DNA from: Humulus lupulus
Taxonomy: Eukaryota > Streptophyta > Magnoliopsida > Rosales > Cannabaceae
Reading direction: 5' to 3'
DNA: 64,000 bases
NCBI RefSeq assembly: GCF_963169125.1
Contig: NC_084797.1
Location: 101,829,868 to 101,893,867, forward strand
Below are positions 32,992-46,570 of this stretch, in pieces. How positions within the stretch are numbered: the first letter of the stretch is position 1; each line of letters opens with the position of its first letter. The notes beneath the pieces were generated by a model that searched no databases, was not told where the DNA came from, and saw nothing but the letters and a program-made list of their open reading frames with translations. The translations under genes and the position numbers were made by a program.

Positions 32992-34232
32992 TTACAAAAA
33001 TAAAGAATGTTTGCTACTCAAATAATGGTGAAGATGCTTAGAATTCCAGGCATTAGGAATCAGCTCCCCACTTAGTCGGGCTAACTTGTATGTTCTTGGA
33101 CACATAACACTCTCGACTTGGTATGGGCCTTCCCAGTTTGGTCCCAGCACTCCTGCACTGGGGTCTCGGGTGGCTAAGAAGACTCTCCGCAACACCAGAT
33201 CTCTGACCCCAAACTTTCCATCTTTCACTTTGGAAAATACCTGGCTACCTTCTGTTGGTAGGACGCTACTCGAAGTTGAGAAGCTTCGTGCAGTTCCTCA
33301 ACGAGGTCCAGGGATTCTTGAAGAAAAGCATGGTTTGTGGTCAGGTCATATGTGTCCCGTCGGTGTGTGGAGATTGCTGCTTCAACTGGGAGCATAGCCT
33401 CATACCCGTAGGCCATCGAGAAGGGGGAATGGCTGGTAGAGGTCTTGGCAGTGGTGCGGTAGCTCCACAGTGCCCTAGGCAGCTCCTCAGGCCAAGCTCA
33501 TTTTGCCTCCTTTAGCCTTTTCTTTAAAGTGGACTTGATTGTCTTGTTAACTGCTTTCACTTGGCCATTGCCTTGCGAGGAGAAGCTCTTGATGACTCCA
33601 TGTCGTTGACAGAAGTTCGTGAATACTTCACTGTCAAACTGCAATCTGCTGTCGGAGACTATCTGTCCCGGGAGCCCATACCGACAAACGATGTTCTTGA
33701 TAACAAAGTCCAAGGCCTTTTTAGAGGTGATCGTAGCGAGTGGCTCGGCCTCGACCCACTTCATGAAGTAGTCGATGACCACTATGGAATATTTCACTCC
33801 TCCCTTCCCTGTAGGCACAGACCTGATAAGGTTGATGCCCCAGACAGCAAAAGGCCATGCGCTGGTCATCTGTGTAAGCTCATTTGGAGGCACTCAGGGA
33901 ATGTTGGTGAAGTGCTGGTACTTGTCGCATTTCTTGACATAATCCATCGCATCTCCTCCATTCATGGTGGGCCAAAAGTATCCTTGCCTTAAAATTTTTT
34001 TGGAAAGGCTTTGCCCTCTAGCGTGATCTCCGCAAAAGCCCTTGTGTACTTCTCTAAGAATCAAATTGGCTTCTTTCTTGGACACACACCGAAGAGAAGG
34101 CATAGAGTAACCTCGCTGATAAAGCCTATTATCAATGATTATGTACCTCGGTACTTGATAAAGTAGCTTCGGAGCTGCCTTCTTATCTTGGGGAAGCTCC
34201 CCGGAGATGAGATATTTAACTATTGGCTCCAT
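32992..34232 (-). pseudogene. Tat-D integrase, broken
   Basis: Read right to left. The zinc-binding region (34232-33894) has HKGFCGDHARGQSL but ends CDKYQ, with Tyr in place of the last zinc Cys. The catalytic core (33893-33498) reads WGINLIR where active copies have WGIDLIG, keeps SDSRLQFDSEVF, and has NGQVKAVNKT where active copies have NGQVEAVNKT. Two of the three D,D,E residues are therefore gone. The C-terminal domain reads GPNWEGPYQVESV and ends at 32992. The reading frame is broken between domains. Confidence 0.85.
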
Positions 34233-34406
34233 CCACCCATCTTAGGGTTGTACACACTCCACCTCGTTTGGAGTTGAGATACTCGGAGACTCCAAGTAAT
34301 CAATGGGGACCACATTGATCAACTCAACATCTTTGGTTGTGACCAACTTGGCCAGGGCGTCAGCATTGGAATTTTGCTCTCGTGACACCTGCTAAATAGT
34401 GAATCT

Positions 34407-36669
34407 TCAGAAGTTATGTAGCATTTCTTGAGCCTTTACTAGGTACAATGCCCTCTTTGTTCCCTGGGCCTGGTACTCTCCGAGAACCTGGTTCACAATG
34501 AGTTGGGAATCGCTAAAGATCTCAAGGCCCTCGACCTTGAGCTCCAGTGCCACATGGAGTCCAACAATTAAGGATTCGTATTCTGCTTCGTTGTTAGAGG
34601 CGCTAGACCCAAAGGGGAGGGCACTATGCACTTTGTGACCCTCGGGGGAAATCGAAATATGTCCAACCCCGACACCATTATTCGTTTGAAGATCCATCAA
34701 CGAACTGCTTCCAGGCTGGTCTGACCACTGGGGTACCCTCAGTCTTCTCTTGATTCCCTGCGCACTCGGTGAGGAAATCAGCGAGTGCCTGGCCTTTTAT
34801 GGTAGTCCTCAGATTTTAGGTGATGTCGAACTAACTTAACTCCACCGACCACTTCAAGAGTCTTCCTGACGACTCAGGTTTCCGAAGGACTTGTATGAGG
34901 GGATGGTTTGTGAGGACTTTAATCGGATGTGTCTGGAAGTAGGGTCTTAGCTTCTAAGGGGCCACCATTAAGCAAAAAGTTAGTTTCTCCATTAGCGGGT
35001 ACCTAGACTTTGCCCCGAGGAGTCTTTTGCTAACATAATAGATGGGGTGTTGAACACAACTTTCTTCCCTTACCAATGCAGCATTGATAGCATCCTCCGA
35101 GACAGCCATGTAGAGCAGGAGAGGCTCTCTGTCTACTGTCTTGGATTGAATCAAAGGATTTTCCATGTCCTCCTTGAGCTGTTGGAACGCCTATTCGCAC
35201 TCTTTCGTCCATTCAAACCTCTAACTTCCTCGGAGGACATTGAAGAAAGGGATGCAGTTATCTGTTGCCTTGGAGATAAAAATGGCTCAAAGCTGCGATC
35301 CTCCTTGTCATCTTGATCATGGCCTTGATTTTCTCGGGGTTTGCCTTAATTCCTTGAGCACTAACAATGTTGCCTAGGAACTTACCGGAGGCAACCCCAA
35401 ACATGCACTTTTGGGGGTTTTATTTCATTCCGAATTGGTGGAGCACCGTGAAAACCTCAGTCAAGTCACCACATGGTTGGGAGCGGTCCTAGACTTGACC
35501 AACATGTCATCCACATAATCCTCCATGTGCCTGCCTCAACTGGTTCTTGAGTATCTTGTGAACCAGCCTGTGTAAGGTGGCGTCGACATTTTTTTAGCTC
35601 GAAAGGCATCACGATGTAACAATAAACACCCTTATCGGTTTGAAAGCTAGTGGGCTCCTGATTTACGACGTGCATGGATATCTGGTTATATCCAGAGTAT
35701 GCGTCCATGAATGACAGCAACTTGTAGCCAAATGTGACGTCGACTATCTGGTCTATCTTGGGGACTAGGAAGTAGTCCTTTGAAAAAGCATTGTTAAGGT
35801 ATGGGAAATCAATGCATGTTCTCCAGGTGCAATTTGGATTTGACATGAGAACAGGATTGGACAGCAACCTAGGGTATTGGGCTTCTCGGATAAATCCATT
35901 GGAGAGGAGCTTGTCCATTTCGGCCTTGAGGGCCTCTTTCCAAGTTTGATCAAACGTTTGTTGCTTCTGCTGGACAGGAGCAAAACTGGGATCGATATTC
36001 AAGGTGTGGGTATGATGTTCGGATCAATACCAGTCATGTCAGAATGTGACCATGAAAACACGTCTTGGTTCTCTCAGAAAAAGTCTACCAATGCCTCTCA
36101 GACTTCTGCTTTCAAGCTTCCCCCAACTTTTATTTTTCTATCGAGGGTGGTGGTATCAAGAACGACCTTCTCCACCTACTCTATTGGTTCAATGGTCCTC
36201 TCCTCTTGAACCCTTGGGTCCAACTCGTCAGGCTCGGTCTCCTGGACAGCTTGTACTTTCGATGCCTCGGGCTTCTTAGGGCCTTCCTTCACCACCATCA
36301 CGGGAGTTTTGAGGGAGACATTGCAACACTATCTTCCCTCTTTCTGGTCTCCGTAGACTGTACCAATTCCTGCCTCCGTGAGGAACTTCACGCACAGATG
36401 GTGGATGGAGGAGACAGCTCAGAACTCCACCAGCGCATGTCCTCCCAAGATGGCATTGTACGCTGAGGAACAGTCCACCACCACAAAGGTGAAATATTTG
36501 AAGGCTTGGCGTGGAACCTCTCCAAGCATCACAGTGAGCTTTATCTATCCCATCGGGATGAGGGCCTCTCCCGAGAATCCATAGAGTGTCGAGGCGCACG
36601 GGGACAAGTCTGTCGTGGTTAGTCCTATCTTCTCGAAGGCTCACTTAAACAAGATGTTCACCGAACTCC
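34407..36669 (-). pseudogene. Tat-D RNase H, reverse transcriptase and end of protease, broken
   Basis: Read right to left. The protease remnant GSSVNILF lies beside the solo LTR at 36670. The RT domain follows (about 36000-35200), with FMDAYSGYNQISMHVV and an intact YVDD codon set at 35506-35517 but in a shifted frame. The connection segment (RYPLMEKLTFCLMVAP) and RNase H (34700-34407, with NNEAEYESL and IFSDSQLIVNQVLGEY) follow. Numerous stops and frameshifts make this non-functional. Confidence 0.85.
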
Positions 36670-36781
36670 CATTGTGTAACGACCCAACATTTTCTAATAG
36701 GGCTTAGTGCCTTGATTAGCGTGCCAGGATGGCATAATTGGTTTATATATGTGTTTAATTTATCAAATGCATGACTATGTG

Positions 36782-39192
36782 TGTAACGCCCTGGATAGCC
36801 AAGACCGTTACACTGTGTGTTTATAAAGTGCTAGACTTGCTAATCAAGCCATTTAATTAAGAACGTGTTACTGAAACTATAATGGTACTAGGGTTAAAAT
36901 GTTTTGGTCTCAAAAGTCACATTTTTCATAAAGAAACATTTCTTGTTTACACGGGATCCCAAAAATGTTAAGATTGAAATCGTTTACAAGAGATTCAAGA
37001 ACTAAATACAGTATTAGCCATATTAAGGAAAAATAGACAATTAGGGAATCTCTGTCCTAATCCACTCCTCGGCCATGGCGACCGAGCAGCCTGGCTATGT
37101 ACATCCCACCCCGCAGCCCTCCATCTCAAGATTGGTCCAACTTTCCTTTGCCTTTACCTGCACCACGTAGCACCCCTGAGCCAAGGCCAAGCAAGAAAAC
37201 ACAACACAGAGCATAAGCAATCTACAAACAATCTATTATCTCATATTGCATAACCATGTTCTCAATCATATAAACATTCGGAATAACCAAGTATTCATCA
37301 TATTATCAAGTCATATCATACATCAATTTACAAATGATAACAAGGTTAGCGCCCTCAGGCCGCACCCTCCGCTATCCCACTGACTCCGACACGCTTAAAC
37401 CGAGCTCAGTGAATATTAAGCTGTCCTCGGCTACCAGTGGCCAAGCCGTGCCCTGTGCGCAAATATTGTGCACGACACCCTTAGGCTGCTATCACATGTC
37501 CCATGGAATAATACCATCATTGACATAATACAAAAATATCGGGAGCACTTAGTCCCATCACAAACATATAACCGGGTGCAGTTTTTTTACCTTTTGATTC
37601 GCTAGCTTTGGTCACTTTATTCCTTGAGCACGATCCCTCTCGAGCCCTAGCGCTCACCTAATCACAACCATAGGTCAAACTCATTACCAATCCTCAAGGC
37701 CAAAACCTAACCTCGGGACCAATCCCGAGCCCCCGGGAAGTCCTAGTTCCACCAAACAAGGTGGTGGAATCTAACCCCGAACCCTTGGTCAAATACCCTT
37801 GAAAATAACCCTAAAATCCCTTTCTGGAAACAGGGCAGCGCTACATCGCTCTAAGGAGGGCGCTACAGCGCTACAAGCAGAACAAAAATCCCCCAGAAAG
37901 CATGGCCTAGCGCTACAACGCCCAAAGGCTAGTGCTGTAGCGCTAGTCACAGACAGCCAACATCCCATTTTTCCTTCCTGCAATTTCCTCGAACCAAACT
38001 TAACCAAAACTTCTCCAAACCTTCACCAAACTCAAAAACAAGCTTATTAACACATTCCACTCATCCCAAGAATCCCAAATACTCAAAACCCAAGTACATG
38101 CATCCCTAATCTCAAAATTCACCATAGCCACTTCTAGACTTCAAAACTCAGCAGAAACCAGTCAAAACATCAAAGTTAAAAGCTCAGAATTTATACCTTT
38201 GATGGAAATTCAATTTCATGTTAGCCTCTAGACCTCCTTATCTTTCTCTTCCTCAACCCTTGGCTCCAACTTCACTAGAATTCCCCATTAACACACCTTA
38301 GATGCCTTAGTTAAAAACCAAAACCAAAACGGAATGACTACAAAGTTTTACCTCAAGTGATGGTCTGTTCTTGCTATGCTCTTCCAACTCTTCAAACCTA
38401 GCTCAGGATTCCTGTTGCTCAGCCTAACCTAGCTCCCCTCTGAGTTTTTCTCCAAGAAAACACCCAGAAATGGTGAAGGAGATCACCAACCGACTCCTAG
38501 GAAAACAACTCTGTTTTCTTCCCTTTCTTTTCCTTTCTTTTCCTTCTTTTCTTTTCAGACTTCCATTACATTCTACAAACTCCACTGAGCATAAAGCCTC
38601 AATAATACCTATCTCTAAACAGCCAAATGACCATTATGCACTTCCTTTTTATTTTAAACCTTTAATCCACTTAGGGTCATTTTAGTCATTTTACCCAATT
38701 CCCGCTAATTCCTCGAGTGTCCCTAATATTTTCTGTTTACCTCCCGATACCTAATTAATTACCAATTATATTCCTCGATGTCAAAATAGACTCCAATATA
38801 CTCACTAAATTCCCATTTATACCCCTAGGCTCGTCCCGTGCCGGGTATAAATCCCCGCCTTGACTTTTCCGCTAAACCGCTCACTAGGATTGTCTCGAGT
38901 CACAGATCACAGATATATCCACATAATAATGTGGTCTCAACAATTATCACATATATAAATACAGTTATGCCCATAATGGCAAAAATTACGATTATGCCCT
39001 TCTAACCTAATCAGGGCCTACATGCATACTAATACACATAGTCATGCATCTCGAATATTCAAATGGTCATATAACATGCTTTAAATCATAATCATGCATT
39101 TTACTCATTAAAGTCACACATAATTCCCATTATAAACTCCAGGTACACTAATCAAGGCCCTTAAGCCTTATTAGCAAATTTGGGTCGTTACA
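36782..39192 (-). repeat. 3' LTR of the Tekay element
   Basis: On the minus strand starts TGTAACGACCCAAATTTG and ends GGGCGTTACA. Contains the conserved block at 37155-37190 and an AGCGCT-rich cassette at about 37830-37945. Confidence 0.92.
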
Positions 39193-39205
39193 ACTATCCC
39201 CTCCT
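39193..39205 (-). other. Polypurine tract of the Tekay element
   Basis: AGGAGGGGATAGT on the minus strand abuts the 3' LTR. The sequence just upstream, GAGGACGAAATTCTC, is typical of the 3' end of this lineage. Confidence 0.85.
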
Positions 39206-39228
39206 AATGAGAATTTCGTCCTCGAAAT

Positions 39229-42200
39229 TTACCTGAACAACTCGGGATACTGATCCCGCATTGCTGTCTCTAGCTCCCAGGTCGCCTCCTCGACCTTACT
39301 ATTTCTCCACAACACTTTAACAAGAGGAATCGTCTTATTTCGCAATACTTTATCTTTTCGATCCACGATCTGAACTGGTTGCTCTTCATAAGCCAAATCT
39401 GTCTGTAACTCCAAATCTTCATACCTCAACACATGAGTCACATCTGAGACGTACTTCCGAAGCATAGAAACATGGAATACGTCATGAACTCCTGACAACG
39501 ATGGCGGCAAGGCTAACCTATAAGCCACCTGACCAATCCTTTCCAGGATCTCAAAAGGTTCAATGAATCTAGGGCTTAGCTTTCCCTTCTTTCCAAACCT
39601 CCTCGCCCCTCGTAGAGGTGAAACTCGAAGAAATACGTGGTCCCCAACCTGAAACTCCACGTCCCTACGCTTAGGATCAGCGTAGCTTTTCTGTCTGCTC
39701 TGAGAAGCGAGCATTCTAGCCCGGATCTTCTCTATAGCTTCACTTGTCCTCTGAACCATATCTGGCCCAAAATATCTCCTCTCACCCATCTCGTCCCAAT
39801 GAATGGGTGATCTACACTTTCTCCCATACAACATCTCATAGGGAGCCACTCCAATCGTTGACTGATAACTATTGTTATATGAAAATTCAATCAACAGAAG
39901 ATACTTACTCCATGAACCCTCAAAGTCAATTACGCACGCTTTGAGCATATCCTCCAATACCTGAATCGTCCTCTCAGACTGTTCGTCAGTCTGAGGATGA
40001 AAGGCCGTATTGAACTTAAACTGAGTCCCCAAAGCCTTCTGCAGACCATCCCAAAACTTGGAAGTGAAAATAGGATCCCGATCTGACACTATAGACTTAG
40101 GAACCCCATGGAGACATACGATCTCCCTCACATACAACTTTGCACACTGATCCACAGTATATGTCGATCTCACTGGTAGAAAATGGGATGACTTGGTGTA
40201 TCTATCCACTATCACCCACACCGAGTCATGAAGCCCCACTGTCCAGGGTAAACCTCCCAAAAAATCCATAGTAATGTCCTCCCATTTCCATTCAGGAATA
40301 CCCAAAGGCTGAAGAAACCCTGCTGGTCGCTGATGCTCAGCTTTCACCTGTTGACAGGTTAAGCATCTGGCAACGTACTCCACCACATCCTTCTTCATCT
40401 CGGGCCACCAATATAAAGTCCGTAGATCCTGATACATCTTCGTGGTATCCGGATGAAGTGAGTACGGCGTCGTATGAGACTCATCTAGTATCTCTCGTCT
40501 GATCCCCTCATCAGCGGGAACACAAATCCGTCCCTGATACCGAAGCAAACCAACCTCAGATATAGAATAGTCCTTAGCTACTCTCGCTAAGACATCCTCT
40601 CTAACCCTCTGTAACTGAGCATCTGCTAACTTCCCTTCTCTAATCCGCTCTAGCAGGGTCGACTGGAGAGTAATATTGGCCAACCGGCCTACCACCAACT
40701 CTATCCTCGCTCTGACCATCTCATCAGCTAACTCCCTTGAGATCTGAATGGAACTATATAACTGACTTGGACCTCTCTGGCTCAATGCATCCGCCACCAC
40801 ATTGGCTTTCCCCGGATGGTAAAGAATATCACAATCATAATCCTTTACCAACTCCAGCCAACGCCTCTATCTCATAATCAAGTCCTTTTTTTGTAAAGAA
40901 ATACTTCAGGCTCTTATGGTCAGTGTATACCTTGCACTTCTTCCCATGCAGATAGTGTCGCCAAATCTTCAGTGCAAAAACCACTGTTGCCAGCTCTAAA
41001 TCATGGGTAAAATACCACTGCTCATACTCCTTCAGCTGTTGTGATGCATAAGCTATAACCTTCTCATTTTGCATCAACACACAACCTAAACCCAACCTCG
41101 AAGCATCACAGTAAACAACAAAATTCCCTTCCCCCAAAGGAAGACTCAACACTGGCGCTGTAATAAGCCATCGCTTTAGCTCTTGGAAACTGTCTTCACA
41201 CTTGTCTGACCAGATAAACTTCAGATTCTTCCGTGTCATTCTGTCATCGGTGATGCTATCTTCGAGAATTCCTCTACAAACCGTCTGTAGTAACCTGCCA
41301 AACCAAGAAAACTCCGCACCTCCGAGGCATTCCTTGGCCTCGGCCAATCCCTAACTGCCTCCACCTTAGATGGATCCACCTTAATCACATCTGCTCCTAC
41401 AACATGTCCAAGGAATGTCACTTCGGGTAACAAAAATTCACACTTCTTAAACTTGGCGTACAACTGATGCTCCCTCAACCTCTGAAGAACCTGTCGAAGA
41501 TGAAGCTTGTGCTCTACCTCTGAACTGGAATACACCAAGATGTCGTCGATGAAGACAATAACGAACTGATCTAGGAAATCCTTGAACACCCTGTTCATTA
41601 GATCCATAAAGGCTACTGGGGCATTGGTCAAGCCAAAAGACATGACCAAGAACTCATAGTGCCCATAACGCGTTCGGAAGGCCGTCTTAGGTATGTCCTC
41701 ATCTTTGATCCTCAGCTGGTGATAACCAGATCGAAGATCAATCTTTCAGAACATCGTCTTACCCTGCAGCTGATCGAACAAGTCATCAATCCTTGGTAGG
41801 GGATACTTATTCTTGATAGTCAACTTGTTCAATTCTCGGTAGTCGATGCACATTCTCAAAGTCCCGTCCTTCTTCTTTACAAACAAAACTGGAGCACCCC
41901 ATGGCGAGTAACTAGGCCTGATAAACCCCAAATCCAGAAGCTCCTGCAGCTGTATCTTTAATTCTTTCAATTCCGCCGGTGCCATCCTATATGGTGCCCT
42001 CGACACTGGTTCTGTCCCTGGCGCCAACTCAATGACAAACTGAATCTCTCTACGCGGTGGCAACCCAAGCAAATCCTCAGGAAACACATCTAGGAACTCG
42101 CAAACCAATTTGGTCTCCTCCGGCCCTACTAGTGAAACTCTGGTGGTATCCACCAGACTATCCAGATAGCCTATACATCCACCCTGTAAAAAGTCTCTGG

Positions 42201-42709
42201 CTCTCAACGCCGATATCCTGGGTACGCGGGGTCCATGCACCGCTCCCACAAAAATAAAGGGATCCTCGCCCTCTGGCTCAAAAGTCACCATCTTCTTCCT
42301 CCAGTCAATGGTAGCTCCATATCTAACCAACCAATCCATACCTAGGATCATATCAAAGTCCTCCATACTCAACTCAATTAGATCTACTGATAACTCCCTA
42401 CCATCAACTATCATTGGCAGTGCTCTAATCCACCCTCCTAGATACTACCAGTTCTCCTGAAGGCAAAATAGTCCCAAACCTTGAAGTACTATACTCACTA
42501 GGTCTACACAATCTATCAATCACCTTATCAGATACAAACGAATGCGTAGCACCAGAATCAATTAATACAATAAAAGGAGTGCCAGCGCTAGAAAGTTGAC
42601 CTGTCACCACCGAGGGACTAGCCTCGGCCTCTGCCTGCGTCAGGGTGACACTCGAGCTGGAGTCAAGCTGTCCACCTTTCCTGTATCTCCCTTCTTCACT
42701 GCTAGGCAA
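39229..42709 (-). pseudogene. Tekay pol: protease, RT, RNase H, integrase, chromodomain
   Basis: Read right to left. Protease has LIDSGATHSFVSD. RT has [20 protein letters not shown] and active-site FIDD at 41542-41553. RNase H has [14 protein letters not shown]. Integrase has the zinc region with CLTCQQVK and the core residues MDFLGGLP, SDRDPIFTSKFW and QSERTIQ, so D,D,E is kept. The C-terminal chromodomain ends VLWRNSKVEEATWELE (stop at 39229). Breaks seen: a gag/protease frame change near 42650, TGA at 41746-41748 in RT, a shift near 41240-41340, and a shift plus TAG (40867-40869) between RNase H and integrase. The integrase-chromodomain ORF (540 codons) is intact. Chromodomains in this group direct insertion to heterochromatin; this copy cannot make a full polyprotein. 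Confidence 0.9.
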
Positions 42710-43766
42710 TCCTTCCTAAGGTGTCCCACCACCCCGCACACATAACAGGTCTTAGCCCGACACTCGCCCGGACGGCGTCTTCTGCACCTCGTGCACTCTG
42801 GATAAGTCCTCCATACATCATCGCCTCCCTGACGGCCACCCTGGGTACCCTGACCTCTCCTATCAAGACTAGGAGGGATCGAAGCCTCATGGGTCTTCCT
42901 CTTCAAATCATTGGGGCCTCCACCCCTACTAGAACCAGAATATGGAGGCACCGCCCTGCGGCCCTCCCTCCTCACTGCCCTCTCTCTCCATATCTTGTTC
43001 TTCGCTTCCTTAGCAGTAAGAGCCTTCTCCACAGCCTGGGCATAAGTTGTCCCTCCAGGAACTATGGTAATTCTCACATCTCGGGCTATCATAGCATTCA
43101 GCCCTCTGACAAATCTGTCCTGCCTAGCTGCATCAGTAGGCACAAGATCTGGTGCAAATTTCGCAAGTCTGTCAAACTTCAAGGCATATTCTGTAACTTT
43201 CATACTACCCTGAACCAGCCCCACCAACTCATTTACTTTCGCTGCCCTGATGGCAACATTATAATACTTCTGACTAAACAAATCCTTAAACCCTTCCCAA
43301 GTCAATGCAGTAACATCTCTGGTTTGTGATGCCACCTCCAACCAGATTCGGGCATCCTCCCTTAGCATAAAAGTGGCACAGGCCACTCTGTCATGTCCTT
43401 CCACCCTCATAAAATCAAGAATGGTAGTAATCATAGTCATCCACTGTTCAGCCTTCAGTGGATCTGGTCCTCCCTCAAAGGTCGGGGGCTGCTGCTTCCT
43501 GAACCGCTCATACAACGGTTCCCATTTGTTCCCAACCTTAACTGGCTGCACTACAGGTACCACTGCAGGTGGCACAAAAGGGGCAACAATCCTAGATGGA
43601 GCCTGCTGCCGCAAAATTTGAATCTGTTCATCTTGGCTCTGTAGCCGAGCCTGCATGTCTACCATTAACTGCTACCAGTTCTCAGGGACTGGCGGAGGGG
43701 TCTGGCCCTGATCATCATCTCTAGCCCTAGACCTGCCAGCTAGTCATGTGGATTTTCTTGGACGCC
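42640..43766 (-). pseudogene. Tekay gag
   Basis: An open frame from 43665 to 42640 encodes a retrotransposon gag domain (about 43490-43050, with RIWLEVASQTRDV and KVNELVGLVQGSMKVTEYAL). It ends in a basic region and a CCHC knuckle CYVCGVVGHLRKDC (about 42760-42720). Upstream, homologous codons continue to about 43766 but are broken by TAG at 43672-43674 (Gln expected) and TGA at 43744-43746 (Arg expected). The true start is not visible. The product would be the structural particle protein. Confidence 0.85.
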
Positions 43767-44140
43767 TAACTATCCAAGTCAATCTGCAATCAATGACTCG
43801 GCAATCAGGCTATGATGACAGGGTAATAATCCTTTCATGATCCATCACCAGAACTCCAATCATTCACCGACAATCATTATATAGCAATTCATCCAGATAT
43901 TCATTCACATGCACAGCAGTGCTAATAAGCATGCCTCAACAACATCATGCAATAGTCAAGGGCTAGGCCCTATCAGTATCTCATGCTCCCAATTAATCAA
44001 GCAGATATCAACAGTCATATCTTATTCAAATCATTTAAACACATAATCAAGTGTACACAATTACCAAACCCTGAGTTGAGCTTATCTCTCGCGGCGAATG
44101 TACATATCCAGCCAGTCTTCAGGACCCATAAACCTAGGAC
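43767..44140 (-). other. Tekay leader between primer site and gag
   Basis: Untranslated leader expected at this place; no coding signal seen. Confidence 0.6.
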
Positions 44141-44152
44141 GCTCTAATACCA
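44141..44152 (-). other. Primer-binding site of the Tekay element
   Basis: TGGTATTAGAGC on the minus strand, 3 bases from the LTR. One mismatch from TGGTATCAGAGC, the initiator tRNA-Met complement used widely in this lineage. Confidence 0.8.
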
Positions 44153-44155
44153 AGT

Positions 44156-46570
44156 TGTAACGCCCTGGATAGCCAAGACCGTTACACTATGTGTTTATAA
44201 AGTGCTAGACTTGCTAATCAAGCCATTTAATTAAGAATGTGTTACTGAAACTATAATGGTACTAGGTTTAAAATGTTTTGGTCTCAAAAGTCACATTTTT
44301 CATAAAGAAACATTTCCTGTATGCACGGGATCCCAAAAATGTTAAGATTGAAATATTTTACAAAAGATTCAAGAACTAAATACAGTATTAGCCATATTAA
44401 GGCAAAACAGACAATTAGGGAATCTCTGTCCTGATCCACTCCTCGGCCATGGCGACCGAGCAGCTGGCTATGTACATTCCACCCAGCAGCCCTCCATCTC
44501 AGGATTGGTCCAACTTGCCTTTGCCTTTACCTGCACCACGTAGCACCCGTGAGTCGAGGCCCAGCAAGAAAACACAACAACAGAGCATAAGCAATCTACA
44601 GACAATCCATTATCTCATATTGAATAACCATGTTCTCAATCATATAAACATTTGGAATAACCAAGTATTCAGCATATTAACATATCAACTCATATCATAC
44701 ATCAATTTATAAATGATAACTAGGGTTAGCGCTCTCAGGCCACACCCTCCGTTATCCCACTGACTCTGGCCCGCTTAAACTGAGCACAGTGAATATTAAG
44801 CTGTCCTCGGCTACAAGTGGCCAAGCTGCGCCCTGTGCGCAAATATTGTGTACGAAACCCTTAGGCCGCTATCACATGTCCCATGGCATAATACCATCAT
44901 TGACATAATACAAATATCGAGAGCACTTAGTCCCATCACAACATATAACCGGGTGCAATTTTCTTACCTTTCGATTCACTAGTTTTTGTCACTTGACTCC
45001 TTGAGCACGATCCCTCTCAAGCCCTAGCGCTCACCTAATCACAACCATAGGTCAAAGTCTTTACCAATCCTCAAGTCCAAAACCTAACCTCGGGACCAAT
45101 CTCGAGCCGCCGGGAAGTCCTAATTCCACCAAACAAGGTGGTGGAATCGAACCCCGAACCCTTGGTCAAAAGCCCTTGAAAATAACCCTAAAATCCCTTT
45201 CTAGAAACAGGGCAGCGCTACATCGCTCTAAGGAGGGTGCTACAGCGCTACAAGCAGAACTAAAATCCCCCAGAAATCATGGCCTAGTGCTACAGTGCCC
45301 AAAGGCTAGCGCTGTAGCGCTAGTCACAGACAACCAACATCCCATTTTTCCTTCTGGCGATTTCCTCGAACCAAACTTAACCAAAACTTCTCTAAACCTT
45401 CACCAAACTCAAAAACAAGCTTATTAACACATTCCACTCATCCCAACCAACCCAAATACTCAAAACCCAAGCACATGCATCCCTAATCTCAAAATTCACC
45501 ATAGCCACTTCTAGACTTCAAAACTCAGCAGAAACCAGTCAAAACATCAAAGTTAAAAGCTCAGAATTTATACCTTTGATGGAAATTCAATTTCATGTTA
45601 GCCGCTAGACCTCCTTAGCTTGCTCTTCCTCAACCCTTGGCTCCAACTTCCCTAGAATTCCCCATCAACACACCTTAGATGCCTTAGTTAAAAACCAAAA
45701 CCAGAACTGAAGGAACTATAAAGTTTTACCTCAAGTGATGGTGTGTTCTTGCTAAGCCCTTCCAACTCTTCAAGCCTAGCTCAAGATTCCTATTGCTCAG
45801 CCTAACCTAGCTCCCCTCTGAGTTTTTCTCCAAGAAAACACCCAGAAATGGTGAAGGAGATCACCAACCGACTCCTAGGAAAACAACTCTGTTTTCTTCC
45901 CTTTCTTTTCCTTTCTTTTCCTTCTTTTCTTTTCAGACTTCTATTACATTCTACAAACTCCACTGAGCATAAAGCCTCAATAATACCTATCTCTAAACAG
46001 CCAAATGACCATTTTGCCCTCCCTTTTAATTTTAAACCTTTAATCCACTTAAGGGCATTTTAGTCATTTTACCCAATTCCCGCTAATTCCTCGAGTGTCC
46101 CTAATATTTTCCGTTTACCTCTCGATACCTAATTAATCACCAATTATATTCCTCGATGTCAAAATAGAATCCAATATACTCACTAAATTTCCATTTATAC
46201 CCCTAGGCTCGCCCCGTGCCGGGTATAAATCCCCGCTGTGACTTTTCCGCTAAACTGCTCACTAGGATCGTCTCGAGTCACAGATCATAGATATATCCAC
46301 ATAATAATGTGGTCTCAACAATTATCACATATATAAATATAGTTATGCTCATAATGGCCAAAATTACGATTATGCCCTTCTAACCTAATCAGGGCCTACA
46401 TGCATACTAATACACATAGTCATGCATCTCAAATATTCAAATGGTCATATAACATGCTTTAAATCATAATCATGAATTTTACTCATTAAAGTCACACATA
46501 ATTCCCATTATGCCCTCCAGGCACACTAATCAAGGCCCTTAAGCCTTATTAGCAAATTTGGGTCGTTACA
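44156..46570 (-). repeat. 5' LTR of the Tekay element
   Basis: Collinear with 36782-39192, with the same ends. Contains the conserved block (44526-44565) and the AGCGCT cassette (about 45210-45325). Confidence 0.92.

Larger units (their letters stand above)
36782..46570 (-). mobile_element. Full-length Tekay/Del chromovirus (9,789 bp), minus strand
   Basis: LTRs at 36782-39192 (3', 2,411 bp) and 44156-46570 (5', 2,415 bp) are flanked by ATGTG (36777-36781 and 46571-46575). Gag, protease, RT, RNase H, integrase and a C-terminal chromodomain follow in order, with a primer site and polypurine tract. LTRs of about 2.4 kb and a chromodomain fit the Tekay lineage. The LTRs differ by a few percent over the part I compared. 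The coding region has several breaks. Confidence 0.93.
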
